Source: an uncultured Prevotella sp.
GTDB lineage: Bacteria; Bacteroidota; Bacteroidia; Bacteroidales; Bacteroidaceae
DNA length: 64,000 nt
Direction of reading: 5' to 3'
Assembly (NCBI GenBank): GCA_934202525.1
Contig: CAKPYB010000011.1
Location: 26,579 to 90,578 of the forward strand
Part shown: in pieces, positions 34,873-43,694 of the stretch
Layout: each line of letters starts with the position of its first letter
Position numbering within the stretch: position 1 is the stretch's first letter
Notes under the pieces: model-generated
The model's input: the letters and a program-made list of their open reading frames with translations, nothing else
What the model was told of the DNA's origin: nothing
Database searches by the model: none
Position numbers and translations under genes: made by a program

Positions 34873-35847
34873 ATGCCGTCATTAAAAGAGATTAAAACTC
34901 GCATAGCCAGCGTTAACAGTACCCGTAAGATTACGAGTGCGATGAAGATGGTGGCTTCCAGTAAGTTGCATCATGCTCAGGTAGCTATCCAGAATATGCT
35001 GCCTTATGGAAATATGCTGGAACATATCCTCAAGAGTTTCCTGGTAAGTACTCCGAATGTCGACCATCCGTTGCAGTTGGAGCACAAGGAAATCAAGCGT
35101 GTAGCTCTTGTGGTATACAGTTCTAACAGCAGCTTGTGTGGTGGATTCAATTCCAACGTTATCAAGATGATGATGCATGCGGTGGACGAGTATAAGGCTC
35201 AAGGCATTGACGACATCACGGTATATCCTATCGGACGAAAAGTGGCAGAGAAGGCACAGAAACTGGGTTTGAAGATTGGCGGTAACTTTAATGATCTTGC
35301 CGATCATCCTCATGCCAGCGCCTGTGCAGATATCGCCCATTCACTTGCCAAGCAGTATGCTGCTGGTGAGCTCGATAAGGTGGAGATGATTTATCATCAC
35401 TTTAAGAGTGCCGGTTCACAGATTCTGACCCGCAAGACTTTCTTGCCTATTGATCTCAGCACAGAGGCAATAGGAGCGGACAACGATCGTGACCTTACCT
35501 CTAATGTGGCTACGGCAAAGGCTCAGGAATATCTGCGCCAAAAGCAGGCTGAAGCTGACGGACGCCAGAGTTCTGAGGCAAAACCTCTGAATGATGACTT
35601 CATTGTAGAGCCAGACCTGGAGACTGTGTTGGGAGTCTTGATTCCTAAACAGCTTCGACTGATGATTTATACAGCGCTGCTGGATAGCCAGGCGAGTGAG
35701 CATGCTGCCAGAATGGTAGCCATGCAGACCGCTACGGATAATGCCGATGAACTCTTGCGCGAACTCAACTTGCAGTACAACAAGAGTCGTCAACAGGCCA
35801 TTACCAATGAATTGCTTGATATAGTGGGAGGTAGCGTAAACAACTAA
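34873..35847 (+). CDS. atpG: ATP synthase F1 gamma subunit
   Basis: A 324-residue central shaft. The N-terminal helix MPSLKEIKTRIASVNSTRKI, then TSAMKMVASSKLHHAQ, and the C-terminal helix with RMVAMQTATDNADELL and LNLQYNKSRQQAITNELLDI are the two strands of the shaft coiled coil. The insert around residues 190-240 makes it longer than E. coli gamma (287 residues). It is the last gene of the operon; a strong terminator follows at 35877-35923. Confidence 0.96.
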   Translation: MPSLKEIKTRIASVNSTRKITSAMKMVASSKLHHAQVAIQNMLPYGNMLEHILKSFLVSTPNVDHPLQLEHKEIKRVALVVYSSNSSLCGGFNSNVIKMMMHAVDEYKAQGIDDITVYPIGRKVAEKAQKLGLKIGGNFNDLADHPHASACADIAHSLAKQYAAGELDKVEMIYHHFKSAGSQILTRKTFLPIDLSTEAIGADNDRDLTSNVATAKAQEYLRQKQAEADGRQSSEAKPLNDDFIVEPDLETVLGVLIPKQLRLMIYTALLDSQASEHAARMVAMQTATDNADELLRELNLQYNKSRQQAITNELLDIVGGSVNN

Positions 35848-35876
35848 GTTGCGCATCTCTTCAATCTATAAAATTA

Positions 35877-35923
35877 AATCGGGATGTTTGCAGTTCTGAA
35901 CTTGCAGACATCCCGATTTTTTT
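35877..35923 (+). terminator. Terminator of the ATP synthase operon
   Basis: AATCGGGATGT (35877-35887) pairs with ACATCCCGATT (35908-35918), an 11-bp perfect stem extended by inner pairs, followed by a T run. Confidence 0.85.
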
Positions 35924-35925
35924 AT

Positions 35926-36026
35926 CTCCCTTAGTTACGAATGCTATCTCCCTTAGTTACGGGTATTTTCTCCCTTAGTTACGGGTATTATCTCCCTTAG
36001 TTATGAAATTATCTCCGAAGGTTATG
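35926..36026. repeat. 22-bp tandem repeat between atpG and recQ
   Basis: CTCCCTTAGTTA starts at 35926, 35948, 35970 and 35992, each 22 bp apart, with flanks close to ACGGGTATTAT. A degraded fifth unit CTCCGAAGGTTATG starts at 36013. An inverted repeat TATCTCCGAA/TTCGGAGATA follows in 36010-36045, next to the recQ stop. Confidence 0.85.
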
Positions 36027-36053
36027 AAAATATCTTTCGGAGATATTCTTCTG

Positions 36054-37916
36054 TTATAGTCCTGTATATTTCCTGATAGCCTTGATGAAGGTATCGCCAT
36101 ATTTATTGAGCTTGAATTCTCCGATACCACTGATCAGGCTCATGGCATTCTTGGTGGTAGGTTTCATTCTTGCGAGTTCATGAAGGCTCTTGTCGCTGAG
36201 TACGATATATGGAGGATAACCCTGTTCGTCGGCAAGGTTCTTGCGTATCTTTCTGAGGTGTTCAAAGAGCCCTTTGTCTTCCACGCCTTTCGAGTCTTCC
36301 TGGAAGATGACACGTTCGGCATGCACCTCAGGAATGAGATTTCCCGGCTGGGCGATGGCGCCCTTCCTGTTGCGTACCGTTTTCTGTGGGCGGGTGGCTT
36401 TATCATCTTCTTCGATATAAGCCAGCGAAACATGATGTTCTCCCTTCAGTACCTTCCAGCCTAAATCGGTAACCTTCATGTAGTTGTGGTTGTTGTAGGC
36501 AATCTCGAAGAATCCCATCTGTAGCATCTGCAGCAGATAAGCATTCCAGTCCTTAGATGTTGTATCCCTACCCACACCGAAGGTTTTCATCTCGTTGTAT
36601 TTGTTTTTCACAACTGCAGAAGAATGCATGCCTCTCAGAATCTCGATGCAGGTACCTACTGCAATATGCTCACCCGAACGGACCACGGCACTCAGGGCTT
36701 TCTGGGCTCTGATGGTGCCGTCGAAGGTGCGTGGAGGATTCTTGCAAACATCACAGTTGCCGCAGTTGCAGGACGATGTCTCGCCAAAATAATTCAGCAG
36801 AATGCGTCGTCGGCATACTCTCGATTCGGCATATTCCTCCATGCGGCGCAGTTTCTCCATGTTCACATCACGCTGTCCGCTTTCTTCACAGAAAGAACGG
36901 AGGGTGATGATGTCGGCCATCGAATAGAACAGTACGGTATCTGATGGTGCTCCATCTCTTCCGGCTCTACCTATTTCCTGATAGAAACTCTCGATGCTTT
37001 TAGGCATATTATAGTGGATTACCCAGCGCACATTACTCTTGTCGATGCCCATTCCGAAAGCGATGGTAGCACATACCACCTGAATCTGGTCCATCTTGAA
37101 CCGCTCCTGTACTGATGCTCTGGTCTGGGCAGTCATTCCGGCGTGATAGGCTGCGGCATTGATACCCAGATCGATAAGTTTCTGAGCTACCATTTCGGTG
37201 TTCTTGCGGGAGAGACAGTAGATGATGCCTGCTTCTTCCGGATGATTACTGATGAAGCGGGTGATGTATTGGAGCTTTGCCTTTTTGGTGCTCTCCTGTC
37301 TTACGGTGAGGGAGAGGTTGGGACGGTCGAAACTGCTTACGAACGTCTGCCCATTGAGATGAAGCTGGCGTATGATATCTTCGCGCGTTATCTTGTCGGC
37401 TGTGGCTGTTAGCGCCATCACCGGGACATTGCGGAAATTCTCGTGCAGCATACCGAGTTGCGAATACTCCGGACGGAAATCGTGTCCCCACTGGCTGATA
37501 CAGTGGGCCTCGTCAACGGCAAAGAGCGAAATCTTGATGTTGCTAAATAAATAAGGTATCTCGCTGATGAGTTTTTCGGGCGAAACATAAAGGAGTTTCA
37601 GTTCTCCCTTCTCGCATCGGCGTCGGATGATAAGTTCATCGGTCGTGTCGTTTCCGCTGTTCAGTGCTTCTGCCGGGATACCGTTTGCCTTGAGCGCCTC
37701 CACCTGGTCGTGCATCAGACTGATGAGCGGTGAAATGACCACAGCGGTACCTTCCATTGCTAATGCGGGAACCTGGTAGCACAGACTCTTTCCACCACCA
37801 GTCGGCATGAGAACCAGACAGTCGTGTCCCTGCATTACCTCTCTGATAATCGCTTCCTGGTTGGGGCGGAAGGAATCGTATCCAAAATAGCTTTTTAATA
37901 TCTCGTTTATCTGCAT
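36054..37916 (-). CDS. recQ: ATP-dependent DNA helicase RecQ
   Basis: A 620-residue 3'-5' helicase for recombination and fork repair. Motifs in order: [12 protein letters not shown] (motif 0), [12 protein letters not shown] (Walker A, Lys43), [19 protein letters not shown] (DEAH), [14 protein letters not shown], and the helicase C half with [10 protein letters not shown]. The RecQ zinc-binding region has [12 protein letters not shown] with [10 protein letters not shown] winged-helix part and a C-terminal HRDC domain (about 545-620) follow. It is complete. A TACCTTTG promoter element lies at 37973-37980. Confidence 0.95.
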   Translation of the reverse strand: MQINEILKSYFGYDSFRPNQEAIIREVMQGHDCLVLMPTGGGKSLCYQVPALAMEGTAVVISPLISLMHDQVEALKANGIPAEALNSGNDTTDELIIRRRCEKGELKLLYVSPEKLISEIPYLFSNIKISLFAVDEAHCISQWGHDFRPEYSQLGMLHENFRNVPVMALTATADKITREDIIRQLHLNGQTFVSSFDRPNLSLTVRQESTKKAKLQYITRFISNHPEEAGIIYCLSRKNTEMVAQKLIDLGINAAAYHAGMTAQTRASVQERFKMDQIQVVCATIAFGMGIDKSNVRWVIHYNMPKSIESFYQEIGRAGRDGAPSDTVLFYSMADIITLRSFCEESGQRDVNMEKLRRMEEYAESRVCRRRILLNYFGETSSCNCGNCDVCKNPPRTFDGTIRAQKALSAVVRSGEHIAVGTCIEILRGMHSSAVVKNKYNEMKTFGVGRDTTSKDWNAYLLQMLQMGFFEIAYNNHNYMKVTDLGWKVLKGEHHVSLAYIEEDDKATRPQKTVRNRKGAIAQPGNLIPEVHAERVIFQEDSKGVEDKGLFEHLRKIRKNLADEQGYPPYIVLSDKSLHELARMKPTTKNAMSLISGIGEFKLNKYGDTFIKAIRKYTGL

Positions 37917-37972
37917 GATTGCCGTTTTATGTTTTCTGCCTTTACCGGCATGTTTTTGTTTTGTTTTTCATG

Positions 37973-37980
37973 CAAAGGTA
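37973..37980 (-). promoter_or_regulatory. Promoter -7 element of recQ
   Basis: TACCTTTG on the minus strand, about 57 bp before the recQ start, in the divergent spacer with the M49 peptidase gene. Confidence 0.5.
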
Positions 37981-38072
37981 ATGAATAATCTGCATAAATA
38001 AAAGTTTTCTCCAAGAAAAAGTGCATATTTCAAGTAAAAAACTTTGCAAAGAGCGAAAAACAGGAGGAAAAG

Positions 38073-38103
38073 TTTGGTATGTGGAAAAAATGTATTACTT
38101 TTG
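38073..38103 (+). promoter_or_regulatory. Promoter of the M49 peptidase gene
   Basis: TTTG (38073-38076), a 19-bp spacer and TACTTTTG (38096-38103); the start codon follows about 20 bp later, so the leader is very short. Confidence 0.65.
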
Positions 38104-38123
38104 CATGGTAAATACAGATAAAA

Positions 38124-40130
38124 ATGGCAAAATGTAATGTAAACACTCAAGAGCGATTTGCCGATATCCAGATGCTCCGTTATGAGCTGAAGGGTTTCGA
38201 AAACCTGTCGCTCACACAGAAAATTTATATTTATTGCTTGTCGAAGGCAACCCTCTTGGGACGTGATATCACCTTCGACCAGCAGGGCAAATACAACCTG
38301 CGCATCCGTAAGACCTTGGAGGCTGTATACCGTCATTATGAGGGTAATCGCGAAAGCGAAGATTTCAAGGCTTTCGAAGTGTACCTGAAGCGTGTCTGGT
38401 TTGCCAGCGGCATCCATCATCACTATGGATGTGAAAAGTTTGTACCAGGATTTTCTGAGGAATTTTTCTATGAGATGGTTGGGGCTGTAGCCGATGAATA
38501 CCTACTTCTTTCCAAGGGACAGAGCAAGGAAGACCTGCTGGGCATTCTGGTGCCTGTCATCTTCAATCCGGAAGTCATGCCTAAGCGCGTGAATCAGACG
38601 GATGGCGAGGATCTGGTACAGACTTCAGCCTGCAATTTCTATGAGAATGTTTCTCAGGCAGAAGTAGAACGTTTCTATGCCAGGATGAAGGAAGACGGCA
38701 ACGAACAGGCTCCTTCTTATGGTCTGAACTCTAAACTGACCAAGCGTAATGGTGAACTGGTAGAGCTGAAATGGACAGAAGACGGCCTCTATGGCGCAGC
38801 TATCAAGGAGATTGTTTCATGGTTGCTCCGTGCTCAGAAATATGCAGAAAATGAGGAACAGAAACATCTCATCGATCTCCTGGTGAAGTATTACCGTACA
38901 GGCGATCTGAAGGATTTCGACCGTTACAGCATCGCCTGGGTGCAGCAGCACGAGGGAATGATTGATTTCATCAACGGATTTATCGAAGTGTATGGCGATC
39001 CGCTCGGACTGAAAGGTACTTGGGAAGGCATCGTAGAATATAAGGATCTTGAAGCAACGAAGCGCACCCAGACCATCAGTCAGAATGCCCAGTGGTTTGA
39101 GGACCATTCTCCTGTAGACCCACGTTTCCGTAAGCCTGAGGTGAAGGGTGTTACAGCCAATGTCATCTGTGCGGCGATGTTGGGTGGCGAGGAATATCCA
39201 GCTTCTGCCATCGGCATCAATCTTCCGAATGCCAACTGGATCCGTCAGGAATATGGTTCTAAGAGTGTGACCATCGGTAACCTGACCGAGGCATATAACA
39301 AGGCAGCTCAAGGCAATGGTTTCCGCGATGAATTCGTTATCGATGAGGATACCATCAGTCTGATGAATCAGTACGAGGATATTACCGATGATCTGCATAC
39401 CGACCTGCATGAGTGTCTGGGACATGGTAGCGGACAGCTTTTGCCTGGTACCGACCCTGATGCACTGAAGGCGTATGGCAGTACGATAGAAGAGGCGAGA
39501 GCCGATCTTTTCGGACTCTATTATGTAGCCGACCATAAACTGGTAGAACTGGGTCTGACTCCGAATGATGAGGCATACAAGGCTCAGTATTACGGTTATC
39601 TGATGAACGGCTTGCTCACCCAGACCATCCGCATCAAGGAAGGCGACAAGATAGAGGAAGCCCACATGCGCAACCGTGCGCTGATAGCATGGTGGGTAAT
39701 GGAACATGCCGAGGGTGCTGTGGAACTGGTGAAGATGGATATGAGCTATGCTTCTGCCGAGGATGCTTTGAAGGACAGCGAGGGTAATATCATTACGACG
39801 AAGACTTATGTGAAGATTAATGATTATGCCAAGCTCCGCCATCTCTTTGGTGAGTTGCTTGCTGAAATTCAGCGCATCAAGAGTGAGGGCGATTTCGAGG
39901 CAGCCCGCCTGTTGGTAGAGAAGTATGCCGTGAATATTGATCCGGAATTGCATCGCGAGATACTGGCAAGATACAAGAAACTGAATCTCGCTCCATACAA
40001 GGGATTCATCAATCCGAAGATGACGCTGGAGATGGATGAAGAAGGCGAAATTACAGACGTAGTATTGGATTACGAGGAGAGCTATGTCGACCAGATGTTG
40101 CGCTACTCTGATGAATACGGAACGCTTTAG
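38124..40130 (+). CDS. Dipeptidyl-peptidase III-type metallopeptidase (M49)
   Basis: A 668-residue zinc peptidase that removes dipeptides from the N-terminus of short peptides. The zinc motif is HECLGH (His429, Glu430, His434) in place of the HELLGH of eukaryotic enzymes. The same Cys variant is known from the Bacteroides thetaiotaomicron DPP III. The second motif EEARAD (Glu456, Glu457) supplies the third zinc ligand. No signal peptide is visible, so it is probably cytoplasmic and helps peptide use. Such proteins are sometimes misnamed dihydrofolate reductase in databases; nothing here supports that name. Confidence 0.9.
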   Translation: MAKCNVNTQERFADIQMLRYELKGFENLSLTQKIYIYCLSKATLLGRDITFDQQGKYNLRIRKTLEAVYRHYEGNRESEDFKAFEVYLKRVWFASGIHHHYGCEKFVPGFSEEFFYEMVGAVADEYLLLSKGQSKEDLLGILVPVIFNPEVMPKRVNQTDGEDLVQTSACNFYENVSQAEVERFYARMKEDGNEQAPSYGLNSKLTKRNGELVELKWTEDGLYGAAIKEIVSWLLRAQKYAENEEQKHLIDLLVKYYRTGDLKDFDRYSIAWVQQHEGMIDFINGFIEVYGDPLGLKGTWEGIVEYKDLEATKRTQTISQNAQWFEDHSPVDPRFRKPEVKGVTANVICAAMLGGEEYPASAIGINLPNANWIRQEYGSKSVTIGNLTEAYNKAAQGNGFRDEFVIDEDTISLMNQYEDITDDLHTDLHECLGHGSGQLLPGTDPDALKAYGSTIEEARADLFGLYYVADHKLVELGLTPNDEAYKAQYYGYLMNGLLTQTIRIKEGDKIEEAHMRNRALIAWWVMEHAEGAVELVKMDMSYASAEDALKDSEGNIITTKTYVKINDYAKLRHLFGELLAEIQRIKSEGDFEAARLLVEKYAVNIDPELHREILARYKKLNLAPYKGFINPKMTLEMDEEGEITDVVLDYEESYVDQMLRYSDEYGTL

Positions 40131-40217
40131 AAAGTTAATAGTTAAGAGTTGATAGTTTATAGGGCATTCTTGCTATACGGCGAAGCCGCTATAAACTGTT
40201 AACTATAAACTTTTAAA

Positions 40218-40721
40218 ATGATGATAGATAATAAGAACGAGGAATTTCCGATAGTAGATGAAATGGGCAACATCCTGGGAGCTGTAACCCGCGGTCATGC
40301 CCATGACGGAAGCAAGATCTTGCATCCGGTAGTTCATCTGCATGTATTCAACAGCCGGGGTGATCTGTATCTGCAGCATCGTCCAGCCTGGAAGGATATC
40401 CAGCCGGATAAATGGGATACAGCCTGCGGCGGTCATGTAGATTTAGGCGAAAGTGTGAGTCAGGCTTTGCATCGCGAGGTAAGGGAAGAGTTGGGTATTA
40501 CCGATTTTGAACCGGAATCGCTGGGACATTATGTCTTTGAGAGTCAGCGGGAAAAGGAACTGGTTTATGTACATCGCTGTGTATATGATGGCGAAGTGAA
40601 ACCGAGCCAGGAAGAATTGGCCGGTGGCAGATTCTGGACAAAGGATGAAATCAGAGAAAACATCGGCAAGGGTGTTTTCACTCCGAATTTCGAAAACGAA
40701 TACCAGAAGTATTTCATGTAA
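40218..40721 (+). CDS. NUDIX hydrolase
   Basis: A 167-residue protein with a complete Nudix box, GHVDLGESVSQALHREVREE followed by LGI, which matches GX5EX7REUXEEXGU and places the Mg-binding glutamates. The surrounding LHVFNSRGDLYLQHRP and WDTACGGH resemble the isopentenyl-diphosphate-isomerase-like and general Nudix subgroup; the substrate is not decidable. A spacer of AT-rich repeats with an AGTTTATAG/CTATAAACT stem precedes it. Confidence 0.9.
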   Translation: MMIDNKNEEFPIVDEMGNILGAVTRGHAHDGSKILHPVVHLHVFNSRGDLYLQHRPAWKDIQPDKWDTACGGHVDLGESVSQALHREVREELGITDFEPESLGHYVFESQREKELVYVHRCVYDGEVKPSQEELAGGRFWTKDEIRENIGKGVFTPNFENEYQKYFM

Positions 40722-40740
40722 TGACGAAAATAGCCATAAA

Positions 40741-40787
40741 AATACGTCCCGACGTAGCATTTGCTGCGTCGGGACGTATTTTTTTGT
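40741..40787 (+). terminator. Strong terminator after the NUDIX gene
   Basis: AATACGTCCCGACGTAGCA and TGCTGCGTCGGGACGTATT pair over about 18 bp with one G-U pair, followed by seven T residues. The stem sequence is repeated in the next repeat (40788-40832). Confidence 0.8.
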
Positions 40788-40832
40788 ATGTCGGGACGTA
40801 GCAAATGCTACGTCGGGACGTAATTTCAGCAG
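40788..40832. repeat. Palindromic repeat related to the preceding terminator
   Basis: ACGTAGCAAATGCTACGT is an 8-bp palindrome with a 2-nt centre, flanked on both sides by GTCGGGACGTA-type units. TCGGGACGTA occurs three times between 40769 and 40832. A further stem GGCGGT/ACCGCC (40850-40865 region) lies before the end of the next gene. The copies look like a dispersed intergenic repeat. Confidence 0.65.
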
Positions 40833-40868
40833 GGTCGTGGGCGGTTTCAGACCGCCTTTGCAGAACCA

Positions 40869-41483
40869 TTAAATCTCGTAGATACCCTTGAGTGCTCCTC
40901 TTGTAATCTTCTCGAAATCCTCACCGAAGTCGCAGAAACGGAGAACCGCATTAGAGGCTGCATGCTTTATTCCCATGTTGTCACCCTGCAATGCAGCGGC
41001 AGCCTGATCCAGGAATTCGTTGATGCCACGCTCGTTAGGCTCTTTTCCATTGGCAAAGAGACGGGCAAGGAGCTGGAAACCGGCAATCTCGTAGAGTGGC
41101 TTGTCACTCGCTATCCACTGGTAGGCGATGACAGGCGCATAATCTACGTACTGCAACAGGTTGAAGGCAAGCATCTCTGCCATCTCCTGACTCTGTACCT
41201 GTTCCATCCAGAGATCTGTGATTTCCGGAAGCATCTTATCGGCAGGCATGATGAGTGTAGCCAGAATCTTGCACTCCCGGATATCTTCCTTCCACAGTTC
41301 GATGGAGAGGTCATAGTCTTTACCATATTCCTCAGCCATCTTTTTCAGTTCATAGAATGGTACGCCCCAATTCAGTTTATATCCCAGTCCCTTATCGCGC
41401 ATAGATTGCGATCCCGGACCGTTCATCAGCAAGCGGAAGCTTCGCTTGATAGTCATCAGTTTCTGATGTGTTTCTTCGTTCAT
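40869..41483 (-). CDS. HEAT-repeat protein resembling DNA alkylation repair enzymes
   Basis: A 204-residue, mostly helical protein. GVPFYELKKMAEEYGKDYDL, then ELWKEDIRECKILATLIMPA and DYAPVIAYQWIASDKPLYEI give a pattern of paired helices like the AlkC/AlkD-type DNA alkylation repair (HEAT) family, which bind damaged DNA and remove alkylated bases. The catalytic Asp of AlkD was not identified with confidence, so glycosylase activity is not claimed. It lies 27 bp after ispE and is probably co-transcribed with it. Confidence 0.68.
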   Translation of the reverse strand: MNEETHQKLMTIKRSFRLLMNGPGSQSMRDKGLGYKLNWGVPFYELKKMAEEYGKDYDLSIELWKEDIRECKILATLIMPADKMLPEITDLWMEQVQSQEMAEMLAFNLLQYVDYAPVIAYQWIASDKPLYEIAGFQLLARLFANGKEPNERGINEFLDQAAAALQGDNMGIKHAASNAVLRFCDFGEDFEKITRGALKGIYEI

Positions 41484-41510
41484 TATATTTTGAGTAAACT
41501 ATTAACTAAA

Positions 41511-42371
41511 TTAAAGTTTCATTATTTTACAGAACATTCCTTCGAACTGTTCCTCTATATTTGCAGGTTTATGTTTGAAGATACCGAAGATGGCACTTCC
41601 GCTACCACTCATCGCAGCATATACGGCACCCAGGTTGTACAGCTTCTGTTTGATTTCTGCCAGTTCCGGGTGCATCTTGAAGATAGGTGCCTCAAAATCG
41701 TTGACAAGTTCCTCTTTCCAAGTCTCGATAGGCTGGCGTACAATGTCGCGGCAACATTTGGCTGGTGCCTGTGGGGTGATGGCTGCATAAGCCTCTTTGG
41801 TGCTGACGGCAATGTCATCGCGCTTCACCACAACCAGATGATAGCCCTTCAGATTATCGCCAGGACCACTCACCGGCATCAGTTCTTCTCCGATACCTTC
41901 TGCATAGCAAGCAGTATCGCCATCTTCGGGGTCAGCAGAAATGAAGTAGGCACAGTCTGCGCCCAGTTTGGCAGCATATCTTTCCATCTCCGGATTACCG
42001 ATATTGAGACGGAAACGCTCGTCCAACAAACGAATCATGAAGGCCGCATCGGCAGAACCGCCACCCAAACCAGCCTGCGAAGGAATACGCTTCACCAGGT
42101 GAGCATGGATGCGTGGAATCCTGAAGTCGGCAGCCAGGAGATTATAAGCCTTTACAACGAGATTGTTCTGTTCGTCGCAATCCACTGCGTTACCTGTAAT
42201 CTTCAGATCACAAGGAACATCGCTAGGGAATTCATCGCCCATGAGCTTGATTTCAAGTGCATCGGTCAGCGGAATAGGGTAGAACACCGTTTCGAGATTG
42301 TGGTATCCATCCTTCCGCTTGCTAACTATATTTAAACCAAGATTAATCTTGGCGCAAGGAAATGTAATCAT
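41511..42371 (-). CDS. ispE: 4-diphosphocytidyl-2-C-methyl-D-erythritol kinase
   Basis: A 286-residue GHMP-family kinase of the non-mevalonate isoprenoid pathway. CAKINLGLNIVSKRKDGYHN is the substrate-binding start, and RIPSQAGLGGGSADAAFMIR is the GHMP ATP-binding motif. The C-terminal AAMSGSGSAIFGIF is the third motif. It carries out the ATP-dependent phosphorylation of the 2-hydroxyl of CDP-methylerythritol. It is the first gene of a pair with the HEAT-repeat protein. Confidence 0.95.
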   Translation of the reverse strand: MITFPCAKINLGLNIVSKRKDGYHNLETVFYPIPLTDALEIKLMGDEFPSDVPCDLKITGNAVDCDEQNNLVVKAYNLLAADFRIPRIHAHLVKRIPSQAGLGGGSADAAFMIRLLDERFRLNIGNPEMERYAAKLGADCAYFISADPEDGDTACYAEGIGEELMPVSGPGDNLKGYHLVVVKRDDIAVSTKEAYAAITPQAPAKCCRDIVRQPIETWKEELVNDFEAPIFKMHPELAEIKQKLYNLGAVYAAMSGSGSAIFGIFKHKPANIEEQFEGMFCKIMKL

Positions 42372-42548
42372 AACTTTTCAGTTTAAAGGGTTCGTTACTA
42401 TTTCTTTTTCTTTGCAAAGATACGGAAAAATATCTAACATGGTGCATCTTTTACAGGATTATTTTTATCAGTAGCATTAAAAATATTAAAATAAGCCCTG
42501 TTTTGCAATATCTTTTGTATCTTTGCAATTACAAATTATTAATAGATT

Positions 42549-43688
42549 ATGAAAAAAGGAGATAAAGTCAGATTCTTGAGCGAAGTGGGTGGCGGAAAGG
42601 TTGCCGGCTTCCAAGGTAAAAATATTGTGCTCGTTGAGGATGAGGATGGTTTTGAGATTCCGATGCCTATCAACGAGGTAGTTGTGGTGGAGCAGGATGA
42701 ATACTCCATGGGCAAGATGATTTCGGCTAAGATGGATGCGCAGCAGAAGGCTGAGGAGCATGCCAATACCGAACTGCATCAGGACAGCCGGAGTATCAAG
42801 GCCATCTTGAATGATCACGATGACGTGGATATGGATGTAGAGGAATATGATGCTGCCGACCGTGAGATAACCTTTGTAAAACCGGTTGAGGAACGTACGG
42901 GTGGCAACAAACTCAGTGCTTATCTCGCCTTTGTACCTATCAACATCAAGGACGTAACCAATACCCGTTTCGAGACCTATATGGTGAATGACAGCAACTA
43001 CTATCTCCGCTATACCTATCTCGTGGCTGAGGGAAATGCTTGGACTCTGAAAGCTGAGGGAGAAATAGAACCGAACACCAAACTCTTCATCGAGGAATTC
43101 GGTCGTGAGGCTCTGAACGAGATGGAGCATATCGCCATCCAGATGATAGCCTACAAGAAGGACAAGCCATTCCTTCTGAAGCCGGCAACAGATGTTCAGT
43201 TCCGTCTCGATCCCGTGAAATTCTACAAACTTCATCTTTTTGAGGAGAACGATTTCTTCGAGACTCCAGCCTATCTCTTTACGATTGTAGAGAACGATGA
43301 AATAGCCCGTCCGCTGGTTATCGATTCCAAGCGTCTGAAAGAGCAGATGTATAAGGATGAGAAGGTTGTCGCCAACACCAGCAAGAAGAAGAGCAAGAAG
43401 GATGATGGTACCCTTGTGATAGATCTTCATGCGGATGAAGTGCTTGAAACAACTGCTGGAATGAATTCTGCCGATATTCTTCATTATCAGATGGATATCT
43501 TCAAGAAGACCATGGAGGAATATAAGAAAAAGAAGGGACAGAAAATTATCTTTATTCATGGAAAGGGCGAAGGTGTGTTGCGCCAGACTCTCATTCATGA
43601 GTTGAACTATCGCTATAAGAGTTGCACCTATCAGGATGCTTCTTTCCAGGAGTATGGCTATGGTGCTACACAGGTAACAATAAAGTAA
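42549..43688 (+). CDS. DUF2027 and Smr-domain protein (MutS2-like C-terminus)
   Basis: A 379-residue protein. The N-terminal 60 residues (MKKGDKVRFLSEVGGGKVAG, FQGKNIVLVEDEDGFEIPMP) form the DUF2027 beta-barrel. A middle beta domain (about 120-270) follows, and the C-terminal Smr domain (about 300-379) has VIDLHADEVLETT and IIFIHGKGEGVLRQTLIHEL. The LDLH-type and HGKG motifs are those of Smr endonuclease domains in MutS2 and related proteins. This architecture is found in Bacteroidota. A TATCTTTG element (42518-42525) lies 23 bp upstream. nadE starts 6 bp downstream, so the two are probably co-transcribed. Confidence 0.85.
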   Translation: MKKGDKVRFLSEVGGGKVAGFQGKNIVLVEDEDGFEIPMPINEVVVVEQDEYSMGKMISAKMDAQQKAEEHANTELHQDSRSIKAILNDHDDVDMDVEEYDAADREITFVKPVEERTGGNKLSAYLAFVPINIKDVTNTRFETYMVNDSNYYLRYTYLVAEGNAWTLKAEGEIEPNTKLFIEEFGREALNEMEHIAIQMIAYKKDKPFLLKPATDVQFRLDPVKFYKLHLFEENDFFETPAYLFTIVENDEIARPLVIDSKRLKEQMYKDEKVVANTSKKKSKKDDGTLVIDLHADEVLETTAGMNSADILHYQMDIFKKTMEEYKKKKGQKIIFIHGKGEGVLRQTLIHELNYRYKSCTYQDASFQEYGYGATQVTIK

Positions 43689-43694
43689 TTTATT

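Noticed and set aside
35926..36026. CRISPR array
   Set aside because: The 22-bp units are contiguous, with no unique spacers of 30 bp or more and no cas genes.
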